This document shows, in pieces, positions 1 through 12,661 of a DNA stretch of 64,000 bases; within the stretch, counting starts at the first letter, position 1, and every line of letters begins with the position of its first letter. The notes below the pieces were generated by a model. That model was given only the letters and a program-made list of their open reading frames with translations. It was not told the DNA's origin and made no database searches. This stretch comes from Gnetum montanum (taxonomy: Eukaryota > Streptophyta > Gnetopsida > Gnetales > Gnetaceae): contig MNCI01030879.1 of assembly GCA_015680685.1 (NCBI GenBank), forward strand, positions 137,476 to 201,475. Reading direction: 5' to 3'. A program made the translations under genes and the position numbers.

Positions 1-2602
1 CCCCATTATTATTGGAAGAGCTTTCCTAAGTACAATTCATGCCAAGTTTGAAATCATGGACCTATCCTTGGATATCTTCAAGGAAAATGAGCATAGAATG
101 GTAAAGAAGAAGAGAGTTCCATGCATCATGTACAATAGCATGAGGTACAACTACATACAAAAGATATGGATAATTAAATAAAAAACTATCAAAACATGTA
201 AGCTTTGTGTTAAATTAAAAAATGTACAAACGTACCTATATGTAGCAATTGCAAAGCAAGATGATACCTAATGGTTGATTTTGATTTACAGCTGTAGTTT
301 CACCATGTGCATGGAATCATAAGAAGCCCATAAATTGATAGAATGGATAAAATAGAATAGCCTAGACACCAACTCTCTAATGTAGAAAATCAAAAAGAAG
401 TAAACATTGATTAGGGAGAGTTTGGAATTCTAGAGACATTTGAATTGGAGTCTTTTAAATTAAAAACATTACCAAAATTACTTGAATACATGTTCTTGAA
501 AAATGATAAGTTGGTGATTGTGAATGCTTAACTCACAAAGAAATAGAAGCAAAAGTTGCTTGTGATGATGAAAAAATGGCCAATAGCAATTGCCTAGTCA
601 TATGATGAGATAATAACTATCAATATGCACATATGCTAATATAGAATCTACACAAATTCTACCATTAAGCCCAAGAGATAAACATAGTGAAGACTAAATC
701 CCAAATTAAAGCAAGTGGTTAAGAAGGAGATGGAAAATCTCCTTAAGGCCTGGTTCATATACAATGTAGCTAACAGTAAGTGTGTGATCTCACTTGTTAT
801 TGTGCCAAAGAAAGATGAGCAATGGAGGATGTGCATCAATTTTAGGCTATTGAACATGGATACTTTTAAAGATCATTTTAGAAAACATGTATTATAGCTT
901 CCTAGATGTATACAATGGCTATAATCAAATCCAAATAGCCTCAAAAGACTAGGCCAAAATCACCTACAACTTTCCAATGTATTATTCTCAATATCTTTCA
1001 ACAAAAAATTGACAATGGTGTGAAAGTCTTCATAAATGACTTCTCCACTTATAGCTGTAATTTTGAGTAGGTCCTAGATCGGTTGGAGTAGGTACTGAAA
1101 CATTGTGTGGAAACCAATCTCAAGCTCAACTGATAGAAAAGTCATCTTATGGTTCAAGAGGACATTATTCTTGGGCATGGATATTAGGAAAAGGGATAGA
1201 GGTAATCCTTAAAAGATAAAGAAAATTCAAGGAATCACACAAAAGCCATAGGTAGTAAAGAGTATTAAATCATTTCTTAGGCACACATGCTATTATTGGA
1301 GATTCATTGAGGACTTATAAAAAATCACAAAACCATTGGTAGAGTTAATAATGAAAGAAGCATCATTTAAATAGGCAAAAGAATGTGATAATGCATTTGA
1401 AATTTTGAAATAGAATATTGTAACGATTCAAATTCTATAAGTTCCTAATTGGTCTAAGCTATTCCACATCATGAAAAATGCATTAAACTTCATCTTTGAA
1501 GTAGTACTTATACAATTGTATGATAAAAAACATTCATACTTCAGCTATTGTACAAGTAGAAGTATCAGAGTTGCATAATTGAACTACATCATCACGAAAA
1601 AGAAGTTGATGGTTGTGGTGTATGCTTTAGAAAAATTCTAGTATTATGTACCTAGATATCTAGTTTTTGTGCATACTAATCACAATTTGATATAGTTCCA
1701 AATAAACAAACTAGTGGTTAACCCTCATATCATACAATGGTTGGTCATCTTATAGGAGCCCAACATTACAATGATAAATAGAAAGTAAATAAAAAATATA
1801 GCAGCTAATCATTTATCTTGATCATGATGGAATAATAAGCCTAAAGAAGAGCTACTCTTTGATCAACTTCCTTATGACATACTATTTTCAAAGGCAACAA
1901 TGAAAACATCTAATGTAGAAAAGCCATGGTACGTAAACTATCTCACCTATTTGATCATAGAGGAAGTCCCTATTAAATGGAACATACAAAAGAGGTAATA
2001 GTTTCTATACTAAGTTAAGCATTGTATGGAGATAGAGGATAACCTCTACATAATCTATGTAGATAGCTTAGTAAAATGGTGTGCTCTTATCAATAATTAG
2101 TCTAGAACTTTCAAGGACAATCATGCAGGGCCTTATGAAGACTACTATGCAGGAAGGAGAATACTAATAAAAATCCTTATGATAGGATATTTTTCACCAA
2201 AAATATTTAGGGATGCATATCTCTTCATAAAATCTTGTGACTAATGTTAGCATGATTATGAGATGGATTCTAGGCTTATGGATCTATACCAATGGATCTA
2301 ACCATTGGAACCCTTTGAATTTTGGAAAATTGACTTCATGGATCCCATCAAATCCATGTACAACAAGAAATCCTACATCATTGTTGTTGTAGACTATTGT
2401 ACCAACAAGGCAAAGGTTGAAACAATGAAAATAGCCAAGTTTTACCAATAACACAAGGTAAATAGATTTGGTATACCAAGGACACTTATTTTTGATAATG
2501 GAACTTACTTTACAAATACTACTTTCTAGAAGTTGATGAGATGCTTAGCGATGAAACACAAGCTTACTACATCCTACCACTCCCAAGTCTATGAGGATGA
2601 TA
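1..2602 (+). pseudogene. pol: Element E pol remnant: protease end, RT, RNase H, integrase (truncated)
   Basis: The first 130 bases encode the end of an aspartic protease with the IIIGRA flap-end motif. RT lies at about 640-1450 and includes a recognisable IVPKK...MCINFRLLNM block. RNase H is at 1450-1830 and integrase at 1900-2602, with an HHCC-like zinc region near 2200-2270 and an IFDNGTYF core motif near 2490. The order protease-RT-RNase H-integrase is that of Ty3/gypsy, and block by block the sequence follows elements A and C. Stops (mostly TAG/TAA) and frameshifts are spread throughout. Homology ends abruptly near 2602, inside the integrase core, so the integrase C-terminus is deleted. 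Confidence 0.8.
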
Positions 2603-3489
2603 TATGTTAGGGTGTACCTAGGTTTTAGCTATTTCAAGTTCCAACATCCTCCTCCCTAATACTCAGGTTTTAATTTTGGTGGAAGCATGTTCTCTAATAA
2701 AGTTGCCTTACTATGTCACTAAAAAGACATGTTACTCATACTTGAAGGTAGCCCTCTAGTAAGGTTAACATCATAATTAATTAATTCACATAAGAAAAAT
2801 ATTCCTAGGATACATTAGAAAGATGTGTTAACCATGCTTAAGGGTATGCTACTTCCAAGAATCTAAAGGTCTCTTAGATTAGTTTCATCAGGCGATTGAA
2901 AAGATATGTTACCTATGCTTGAATGTGCATCATTGATGGGAATAGCATTGGCTATTGGTTTGGAAAGATGTACATTCTTGTCTAAAGATACCTTTCTAAC
3001 TAATGGCCAAAAGTTCTTAAACAGAATGCTTTATGGAATTAATTAAATAAATAAATATCTCTTTTTTTCTCTTGTTGAATGATGGTGTTTTCATATGGTT
3101 TCAGTTGGTCTCATGATGATAAGTTTGGGATGACATTATGCAATGTTACTAGCAAAGGTATGGACTTGGTATAAAACCTAGGCGGATAGGTATAATGGTC
3201 ATCTTAACCATAATTAACACAATGATCTATTATAGACATGGTAAGGTATCTTATGTTATGATATTTGCAATGCTATCTCACTCCATTATTTACCTCATTT
3301 TTATATACAATATGTACCTAATGGTTTTGCATAGTATAGTGCAAGATTCCAATAAAAATAGTTGTATGGATGTGGAACATAGACTTTGTTAACATGTAAT
3401 CTCCAATGTGTCCACAAACATCTTGCAAGATGGTTATATAAGGGCATTTAGGGTAAAATCCTATTTTGGGAAGGATCCACTTGCATAAT
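2603..3489 (+). other. Element E 3' non-coding region with a repeated box
   Basis: No gene is seen. The region matches the post-integrase non-coding part of A (around 10980) through a box close to AAAGATATGTTACCCATGC. Here the box recurs at about 2727, 2820 and 2905, spaced roughly 90 bases apart, with a weaker fourth copy near 2967. A and C carry it once per unit. The stretch ends at the ATAAT target site of element A (3485-3489). Confidence 0.55.
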
Positions 3490-4347
3490 TGATGAATCAT
3501 CGTTGGTTGGGTTGTGTTGATGTGATCCTATCAATGTAGCTGCATCGACACATATCCATTGATGCATGATTTGATGTGTCGATGCATATGTATCAACGAA
3601 GTATTTAGTCTTGCTTATATAAATGTGTGTACCTACCACATTTAAGGCATTCATTCATTAGTAGAATAGCGGAGCTCTTGTAGTTTGTTCTTTTGAGAGA
3701 GAATATTTTCTAAGTGCTAGCAGTAGGAGTTGAGAAGTGTATGGATCTTTATTCGAGCATTGATGTACTTAGACCCTTTAGTGTAAATGGTAATAAAGAT
3801 GAGCTTTCTTAATAAACCTTGCAGCACTTGGACTTAGCATAATATTTACTTTAATGAACTTTACTATTATGCAATTTACTTTCATGCATTTAATTAATTA
3901 ATTAAATATTAATAATTAATGCACATAAGTATGAACACCTTGAGAATATGTTAACATTTGGTAATCCTAGTAGCATTTATGCTTAGTAACCCAGTGGTGT
4001 TGCAATGTGTTGAAGATGTGTTCAGTAGATTGGAATGGATGCTTATGTTAGGATTACATTAAGACATTAGATAGTTTCTAGATTAATTAAGAATTTAATT
4101 ACTTTATTTTCATGCTTAGGAAAAATAAATAAAAATATAAAAAGTTATACAAATCATGTACCTCAGTTACACTTAACGATATCATTGAACCTCACAAGTG
4201 AAACTGTAAAGACAATGATCACATCCTTAAGTTCACTACCTAGATAATGTGTACAGAGAGAGCTAAAGTCTATAGAATTTGACCAGATCGCTTAGTAAAT
4301 GTTGGTGTTTTGTATGGTTGGGCGTATGGATTGCTTGCTACTCATCA
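3490..4347 (+). repeat. Element A 5' LTR
   Basis: The 858-base LTR carries terminal TGATGA/TCATCA. U3 holds several TGCATCGATGCA-like palindromes (3530-3600), followed by a TATA box TATATAAA at 3616-3623. A polyadenylation-type AATAAA is at 3792-3797 within a GGTAATAAAGATGAGCTTT block that is also present in the F LTR. The 3' partner is 822 bases, and the two differ by many substitutions and small indels. Confidence 0.93.
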
Positions 4348-4348
4348 T

Positions 4349-4366
4349 TGGCACTATTGCTGAGGA
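4349..4366 (+). other. Element A primer-binding site, tRNA-Asp type
   Basis: TGGCACTATTGCTGAGGA begins two bases after the LTR. It is a mutated form of TGGCGCCGTTGCCGGGGA, the complement of the 3' end of plant tRNA-Asp, which Athila-type elements use as primer. Elements B, C and F have the same site at the same place. Confidence 0.85.
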
Positions 4367-4494
4367 CTTTAGTTAGTTATGTGTGCTACCTAGGAAGTTA
4401 GTGAAATTAGTCAACGGTGTTGTCATGAACCTTACTGTTAAAACCATTAAGAAAAATAATAATAACAAAAGCACATTGTTTCCTAAAAACTACC

Positions 4495-6595
4495 ATGGCT
4501 TCTTCTTCTAGGGAAGATTCTTTACCACCATCCATGGGTAATTCCAATCCAAGGTAAGAAGGCTCAAAATCACCCATGCCCCAACAATGCAAAGTGGTCT
4601 ATACACATTTGAATGAGTACACTCTGGATTTCACCTTCATTTTTCACTAGGATGAATAATTGTAGTGGAGGAACATTGATGGAAACATTGTGTTGCCTCC
4701 CGATCGATCAGTTTTTGTGATGCTATTTCATAATCTTCCTCCTCCAACTCTAACCAAAGCCATAGAAGGAATAGAGATTGTGATGAATGTGACTAGTAAG
4801 ATAGAGATGATCATAGATCTTATCAAAATAGTAGATACTAGAAGCATGGATAATCAAGAAAGTTCCATCACAGAGAAAGAAGGGATAGAAGAGGGCATCA
4901 TAGGCATCATGGCCATAGAGAACACTATGATTATGATGAGCCTCTGCATGTCACCAAAAACATGATGAACATTATAGAGGCTGTAAGGATTCGAAAAAGG
5001 CATGTGAAGGATAGTTGAATTAAATGGTTGGACATGAAAAATTTCCCTAAGTTCAAATGGGGATATAATTCTAATCCATAAAACTATCTCCAAGACTTTC
5101 ATGATGCATGTGCCTTATAGAACATGGAAAACGAATGGTAGAAATTGAAGGTATCTCCCAGGATACTCATCAAGGAGGCTGAAAGCTAGTACTAGTTCTT
5201 AGAAATAGAATCAACCTAGTGATGGAGTACAATGCTTGTACGCTTCAATGACAAGTATCAGACATACTCTCAAGTGTCTAACTTGAGACGGTAGATCCAA
5301 AGTTGGAAGCAAGGCACATATGAATCCTTGGATGTGGCCATGGGTAGATATTACTCATTATTACACTGATGCCTAGGCCATGGCTATTCTCAAAGGGAGC
5401 AGTTGCATCATATCATAGATGAGATTTGAATAGAAATAAAAATAACTCTTGGGATTTATGCCCAAGGGAGGTTTTTGGGGTTAAGAGTCCATTAGATCCA
5501 AAGGCTAATTGAGTAAGTGGTCAAAGAAGAAAAGCGAAAATGTAGAGGAGTACAATAGGGATTCTTCCATTTGCAAAAGGAAGATCTAGTTTTGTGAAAA
5601 TGAGGAGGAGGCATCACTTGATGAAGTGGTGCAATGAAAAACCTTTCCAATACAAAAATCTAGTTCTAAAATATCAGCCAAGGTTAAAAAAATGTGGGGA
5701 TCTTTAGATAAAAAGTTTCAAACTACTCTTAGAATTGTTGAGGAGATTAAAGAGAAAGTTAGTGATCATGATAGAAGAAGAAAGAATGAAGTTGAATGTG
5801 CTCATTAGAAGGGTAAGGGAAAAGTTGCTGTAGTGGAAAAGGTTGCAGATTCTGAAGTAGATGATGAGGGGTATGACATATGCCAATATGAACATCCTAA
5901 GGGATGTTGCCTAGTTGTGTCACACTTGCAAGAATTTGGGGTGTATGCATTGAATATTTGTTTGAAAGAATGACAAACACTTAAGAGTTTGCCTTATCCT
6001 CAAGGCAACTACAGGAAGTTCCACCAGCTAGCTTACAATCTAAGTGGAGCACCACCTCATCACCTCAACCTCATGAGTAGTACTAGTAGTGGAAACATCC
6101 AAAGTTGTGGGATATGCCACCACCAAGGTAGCAGTATCCTTACCGTTAGCTAGATCCATATGGATAGTATGTTCAAAAACCCATTTATCTATGTGACTCT
6201 TCTAGTCACACTTCATTTTAGCACCACTACTACCCTTTTGAATATTATAAAGCACAATCTCCAAGAGGGGAGTTCCCATTTCCCTATTACGTTTCTCATC
6301 CTTCTACACTTGTACCTCCACCCTCAACTTAGTTGCCATCTACTTCATTCATGTATGGAAAAATACCAGCCTAGTTGCAACAGAGAAATGCCACAAGGGT
6401 TTTTAACATATAGCCGACTCCTCAACTCAATGGTTCGGATACTAAGCCTTGAAAACAACTTTTTTTCCAAACCAACAATCCTACTAAGCCTACACAGACA
6501 CCTATGGTTGTTGACCTTGCTTCTCCTTTCTCCTCCACAACATTCTTTGAGATCCCTTCAAACTAAATACCTCTTGAAGTGCACATGGTAATGTT
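4495..6595 (+). pseudogene. gag: Element A gag remnant
   Basis: Gag would form the capsid of the intracellular virus-like particle. The start is taken at ATG 4495 (ACCATGG context), about 130 bases after the primer site, matching the first ATG of F gag by position and by the following Ser-rich residues. A VLPPDRS motif near 4690 and a capsid region near 5030-5460 (LxMKNFPKF, then KQGTYESLDVAM) align with F and C. A Cys/His cluster near 5880-5910 (ICQYEHPKGCC) resembles a zinc knuckle, and a Pro/Gln-rich linker follows to about 6590. Many stops, chiefly TAG, break the frame. No continuous protein can be made. Confidence 0.8.
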
Positions 6596-6599
6596 AATC

Positions 6600-9500
6600 C
6601 ATGTGGTTACTGATTGGATAAAGGCCAATCATCTTTCCAAGAAAAGATATGATCTTGGGAGTCCCCTCATTTACTTGCAAATCACTAGGAATGAACTTTG
6701 CAAGGCTCTTTTGGACTCAGGTTCTAGTATTAATATGATCTCACATGAAATGTAAAAAGCCTGGAGCCTACCTCCTCTTAAGAAGAGAAACATTTGTCTA
6801 GAGTTAGCAGATTAGTCCATCACTATTTCCTTGGGATTAGTGGAGGACATTATGACCACCATTTATAGGTGGTCATATCCTACTAACTTCCTAGTGATAT
6901 ATGTGGATAACTACAAGGGGAACTTATCTATCATCATGGGAAGGGCATGGCTAAGTACAATTGATGCATGATTGGAAATCAAAGATCTCTCCTTAGAAAT
7001 TTCCAAGGAAAATGACTTTGGAAAGATAGAGAGAAAACACATTCTATGCATCGTGTATAGGGACATGGGGTGCCACTACGTGTAGAAATTATGGACACTC
7101 AAAAGTACCATACTCATAGCATGTAGGAAATGTGCAGATGTCATGGAATTTCAAAGGTGCATGTATGTGGTAGCCACAAAATAGGAAGGCACCCAATCGC
7201 TAATTGTTGAAGTAGAAACTAGTTGATCACTATGCATGGAATAGAATGAGAGCCTAACGAGTGCCTCTATTGAGGGCATGGACAAACAAGAGCAAGTCCA
7301 TCACTAATTTTATGATGAACTTGATGAAACCAACTAGGGTGAGTTGGAAATCCTTGAGAGCCTCAAATAAGAGCTCCTTGAGTTAAAAACTTTACTAGTG
7401 AAATGGAATATGCTTTTCCAAACAATGGAAAGCCTTTCATCATCAATGCTAATCTTGCTCATGTGTAGAAAAAGAAGCTATTAGAGGTGGTCAAAAAATG
7501 GCCAACGAATTTTTCTTGGTCATATCATAAGCTAACAGGAATTGATCCAAGGATATGCTAGTATCAAATCTATATATATTTCTCCATTAAATCAAAGAGG
7601 CAACCATAGTAACAATTGAACCCAAACTTAAGCAAATTGTCAAGGAGGAGATTGAATAACTCCTTTAGGTGGAGTCTATCTATCCCATTGTGGATAGTGA
7701 GTGGGTTAGTCCACTCATGATCATGGCAAAGAAATGTGGGAAATGAAAGGTCTACATCGATTTCAGGCTATTGAATATGAAAACATACAAGGATCATTTT
7801 TATTTACCATTTTTGGACTAGGTGTTGGACATAATTTCGAGGCATGGCTACTACAACATCTTGGATTGTTATAATGAATATAACCAAATATAGATAGTAT
7901 TAGAAGATTAGGCCAAAACCACATTCATGATTTCCTAGGGGAATTTTGCATATAGAAAGATGACATTTGGCTTATGCAGTCCCCCTACAACATTCCAACG
8001 CCTTGTCCTTAGCATCTGTCAATAGAAAATTAGTAGCAGGATGAAAGTCTTCATGAATGAATTCTTCACCTATGGGGCTACATTTGAAGAATCCTTGGAC
8101 CATCTAGAGCAAGTGTTAAAAAGATGTGTGGAGACAAAATTAAAGCTGAATTGGTAGAAGAGCTACTTGATGGTCTAGGAGGGCATTATACTGGGGCACA
8201 TGATATCATAGAAAGGGATCAAGGTGGGCCTTGAAAAAATAAGGATTATATAAGGAATAACCCGATAACTTGAGATAGTTAAAGATGTGAGGTCATTTAT
8301 TTGCTACATTGGCTATTATTGACACTTCATTAAGAACTTCTTTAAGATTGCCAAATTGTTTGTAAAGATGACAAAGAAGGATGCTCCATTTGTCTAGACC
8401 AAGGAATGTGAGCATGCATCCCAACACCTTAAATAGAAGCTTGTAGAAACACCAATCCTACGAGTACCTGATTGGTCTAGAGCATTCTACATTATGATGG
8501 ACACATCCAATTATGCCTTTGGAGTTATGCTCACATAGTTGGAAAAGTGAAAACATCCCTATTACATCCATTGTGTAAGTAGGAGCATTGTGGGCACATA
8601 GTTGAACTACACCACGACTAGGAAAGAATTGATGGTAATGGTATATGCCTTAAAGAAATTTTGGTACTATGTGTTGGGGTACAAGGTGTTTGTGCACATT
8701 GATCATAGCGTAATTAGGTTCCTAATGAATAAATGAATGGTGATCCCTTGTATCATACGATAGTTAATAATCTTGCAAGATTTTAATCTAACCATGGTGG
8801 ATAGGAAGGGAATTGAGAATGTGGTAGTTGACCACTTGTCTCGATTGAGATGGGATAGCAAAGAGGAGAAAAGCTTAATTCTTGATTAATTTCTTGATGA
8901 AATCCTCTTTGTTGGAGCTATTATTGAATGAGAGCCTAAGGAAGAAAACTGGTATGATGGCATCCTCATCTACCTACTCACTCAAGAGAAGTCACAGGAA
9001 TGGGATAGTAGGAAGAAATAATAGTTTCTTCACTAAGTTAAACACTTCATGCAAATCAATGGAAACCTTTACAAGGTGTGCATCAATAACTTGGTTCAAT
9101 TGTGTGTTCCTAATGATGATGAATTGCACATTCTTTAAGATGCTCATGAGGGCCCTTGATGGGGCCATTATGATAGAAGATGAATGACCATTAAAATCCT
9201 CATGAAAGGGTATTATTGACCTATACATTTCAAGGATGCCCATCATTTCATTCACTCCTATGATTGTTGTCAATGTGATAGTGGGATGACCACTCCTATG
9301 GAGGGGCCTCAATAGTGGATCTAACCATTGAAGCTCTTTGACATTTATGGCATCAATTTCATGGATCCCCTCACTTCCATGTTTAATGGAAAGGCATACA
9401 TCATTATAGCTATTTACTACTGTACCAAATGGATGGAAGTTATGGTTGTTACCGATTACACATCATCTACGATAGCTTGGTTTGTATAACAACACATTGT

Positions 9501-10296
9501 AAATAGGTTTGGGGTGCCATGTGCACTTATTTTTGAAAATGCAACTCACTTTACAGGCACCACTTTTCGGAAGATCATGCAATGCTTGGGGGTTAAACGT
9601 AAACTAACAACCCCATACCATCCCCAAGTCAACAATCAAGCATAGGTTACTAATAGGGAGATAATGAAAATACTAACAAGAATATTTAGTAAATATAGGA
9701 GGGATTAGAGCATTAAACTCAATGATGTCCTTTGGACTTATTGCTCCACATGGAAACTTCCTATTGGCTACTCTCCCTATGAGCTTATGTGCAGAAAAGT
9801 ACAACTTTTCCTATCCAATTGAAGCTCTGTACACTTTCAACAACTTATCACCTTTACCTTAACCTAAACCTAACATAGAAAGAATAGTTAATGAATTTCA
9901 ATGTGCTAGATGAGAATTGACTAGTGGCCCTATAATCAAAAGAAGTACACAAGACATATAATAAACAACAACATGACCTTAGAATTAGGAAACTAAAATT
10001 TCAACTAGGAGATAAGGTCCTATATTGGAATCCCACACATGTGCCACAATGAACTAAGTTCCAAAAATTATGGGAGGAAACTTATATTATCTATGAATCT
10101 TTTCCATTTAGGGCCATGTTAATTTGCAAACCTAAAAGCCCAAACAAGAAATTTCTAGTCAACACACAACAACTCAAGCCTTTTTGAGAACCTGAGATAG
10201 TGAGTGACCAGAACACCTCAATAGATGGACAAGCATGCTTAATTTTTCAAATCTCCTTCTTCCAACTTAGTTGTGGGGGAGATGGCCATCCATGCT
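6600..10296 (+). pseudogene. pol: Element A protease-RT-RNase H-integrase remnant
   Basis: The protease active site reads LLDSGSS near 6705, with a flap-end IIMGRAWL near 6930. RT spans about 7560-8480 with VDSEWVSPL and a decayed catalytic motif (FMNE where C has FMDD, near 8050). RNase H follows to about 8850. Integrase runs from about 8890 to the stop at about 10295, with a second catalytic block reading IFENATHF near 9530, where the second Asp is Glu. The last codons encode GGDGHPC, a tail shared with F. Stops (TAG, TAA) and some frameshifts are scattered throughout. Domain order and residues place it with the Athila-like group; it cannot be functional. Confidence 0.85.
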
Positions 10297-11138
10297 AAAA
10301 CAATCAAAGTGGCTCCTCAATTTTTCATTGTTTTTTTACACCATTTTTAATACATTTTCTCTTTCTTAAATATTTTATGATTTTTTTATATTTTTCTTTA
10401 TCTGGTTTGGATTTTTCTTATGTTTTTATTTTCTTTCTTTATTGTCACTAGGACTTTGTGTAACTATAGCTATCAATTGATGGTGGTTTGTACTTTACAA
10501 TGTTATTTTATTATGAATGTTTGGATTCTATCTTTGAATTTTGATGTTGATAATTGAGACATGGGTTCTTTTCATGATAACAGGAGGTGAGTCCATGTCA
10601 TCCACCAATCCACATAATTCTATGATTTTTCCTTTGTTTTGAAAGTATGAAGTCCCTTCTTAAATGAAACTTATAATGACCTTGTGACCTTAGTAGTTTT
10701 CAAACTTGGGATGGATTAAATGGATAGACAAGGGTGTGACTTCAAGGGGATCTGACACTTTTTATACTTACCTACCTTCTAGGGTGCATCAGTGTCTCCA
10801 CAGAGCCTTTTTCATTCATATGTTGATTAATAATAGGAAGCTAAGTCTTTGCATGGTGTGGTTTTCATTTAAAAACATAGAAAAAGAAAGAGAGAGAGAG
10901 AGAAAGATAACAACAATGAGAATTCAAAGTACACCCTTTAGACTCAATAATGGGTTACAAGAATTGGTTATGGTGCTGGAAAGATATGTTACCCATGCCT
11001 GAAGGCACCCCTCTAACTAAGGCCCCTCTCACTTCTTGCTTCTCTTTTCTTATCTCTTTGGAATGGTGATTAATTTGTGGGCTCTTCTTATGTCTTGGGA
11101 GGGTGGACTAGTCTAGAGGTTTCAATGCAAAGTCACTA
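10297..11138 (+). other. Element A 3' non-coding region, first copy
   Basis: It has a T-rich stretch (10320-10440) and a short (GA)n run near 10890. The conserved box GGAAAGATATGTTACCCATG is near 10978, followed by CCCTCTAACTAAGGCCC, which C, B and F also carry. No gene is seen. Confidence 0.6.
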
Positions 11139-11778
11139 AAATTTAACATTTGGGACATCAATTTTATGGGTTCCATCACTATTATGTCTAATGGGAAGGC
11201 GTACATCATCGTAGCTATTGACTACTATACTAAATGGATGGAAGCTACAACTATCACTGATTGCAAATCCTCTATGGTGGCCTGGTTTTTACAACAACAT
11301 GTTGTAAATAGGTTTGAGGTGCCATGTGCACTTATTTTTGATAATGAAACTCACTTTATAGGAACTACTTTTTGGAAGCTCATGTAACAAAGGTGTTGAA
11401 CATAAACTGATAATCCCATACCACCCCCAAGAAAATGGTCAAGTATAGGTTACTAATAGGGAGATAACGAAAAGACTAACAAGAATATTTAGTAAATATA
11501 GAAGGGACTAGAGCATAAAACTCAATGATGCCCTTTAGAATTATTACTCCACATGGAAAATTCATATTAGCTACTCTCCCTATGAGCTTGTGCATGGGAA
11601 ATCACCAACTCTTCCTATCCCAGTGGATCTCTGTAAACTTTCAACAACTTGTCACCTTTACATTGACTTCAACCTAGCATAGAAAGAATGGTTAATGAAT
11701 CTCAATGTGCTAGATGAGAACCAACTAGTGGTCTTGTAATCAAATTAAGTACATAAGAAATATAATAAAAAACAACAT
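11139..11778 (+). pseudogene. Duplicated integrase fragment of element A, cut by B
   Basis: This is the second copy of the integrase core, better preserved than the first. It has DYYTKWME and IFDNETHF, so the second catalytic Asp is kept here where the first copy has Glu. It continues through the C-terminal part to the AACAT target site, and after B from 17501 to the GGDGHPC tail at about 17820. It has no promoter or start of its own and arose by the internal duplication. Confidence 0.82.
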
Positions 11779-12661
11779 TGATGAGTGGCGAGGTACCCCT
11801 ACACTCAACCATACGAATACGAGCATTTCATGTGCGATCCGGTCGAACTCTGCAGACAGGTTGGTTGTGGTATCTAGACAGTTATCCTTAGGTCGCAGTT
11901 CACTGTCTTCCCACCTGGACTAGTATTAGCTTTGTCACATATGGTTTAGTCCAGAGTGAGGTGTATGATGTGTTTCTATGCTAATGCTACTCCTGAGGAC
12001 AATGGAAAGTAATATTGACTAAGCTAAGAGAGAAAGGGTGAGAGAGAATCTAAACTAGCCTAAGTATGATGAGCATCCATTCTTTAATCATTCGTACATA
12101 TCCTGAACTTCGTGCACAACTGCCACTAGGATTACCAAGCGCATGGCTTAAGTATGCTACTGGGTTACCCAGTAGTCACACTTAAATGCTCGTGATTAAG
12201 TCGTACTCATTCCACGTTACTAGGAGATAAGGGTGAAGAGAGATTAATTATCTAGGAAAGAATTTAAACATTAATAGTAATTAATTCCTATTTAGCTTAG
12301 TCCATATGTTGCAAGGTTTATTAGAAAGTTCATCTTTATTTCTGTACACAAATATGTGCTCAGGTGCAATTTGCTTGAGTAGAGATCTGTTCACTTTAAG
12401 ACTCCTATTGCGGGCACATGGAAATTACTCTAACTCTGGAATGGTAAAACTGCTATAGTTTGGCTAAGGATCTAATTCTAGATGTCTGAACAAGGGAAAG
12501 CTGCCTCTTATTTATAGAACTTGCGGTAGGCCACGATATCGTGTATGCAATATCGTGGGGGTGGACGCAATATCGTGGTTGATGCGATATCACTGATGCA
12601 ATATCATGGCTACTGTGATATCACGATTGTGATATCACAGCCAACAATTCATGACTCATCA
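11779..12661 (-). repeat. Element B 3' LTR
   Basis: 883 bases, TGATGA...TCATCA as read on the + strand. Seven GATATC-like palindromes (GATATC, AATATC) lie at 12535-12640, just upstream, in the element's orientation, of the TATA box (TTTATA on + near 12510). It is 96 bases longer than the 5' LTR, which has lost nearly all of the palindrome array. Confidence 0.92.

Noticed and set aside
6160-6591. 143-residue + strand frame in A
   Set aside because: It is out of frame with the gag linker and is rich in Leu, His and Ser because of C/T-rich sequence. The frame in step with F gives the Pro-rich linker.
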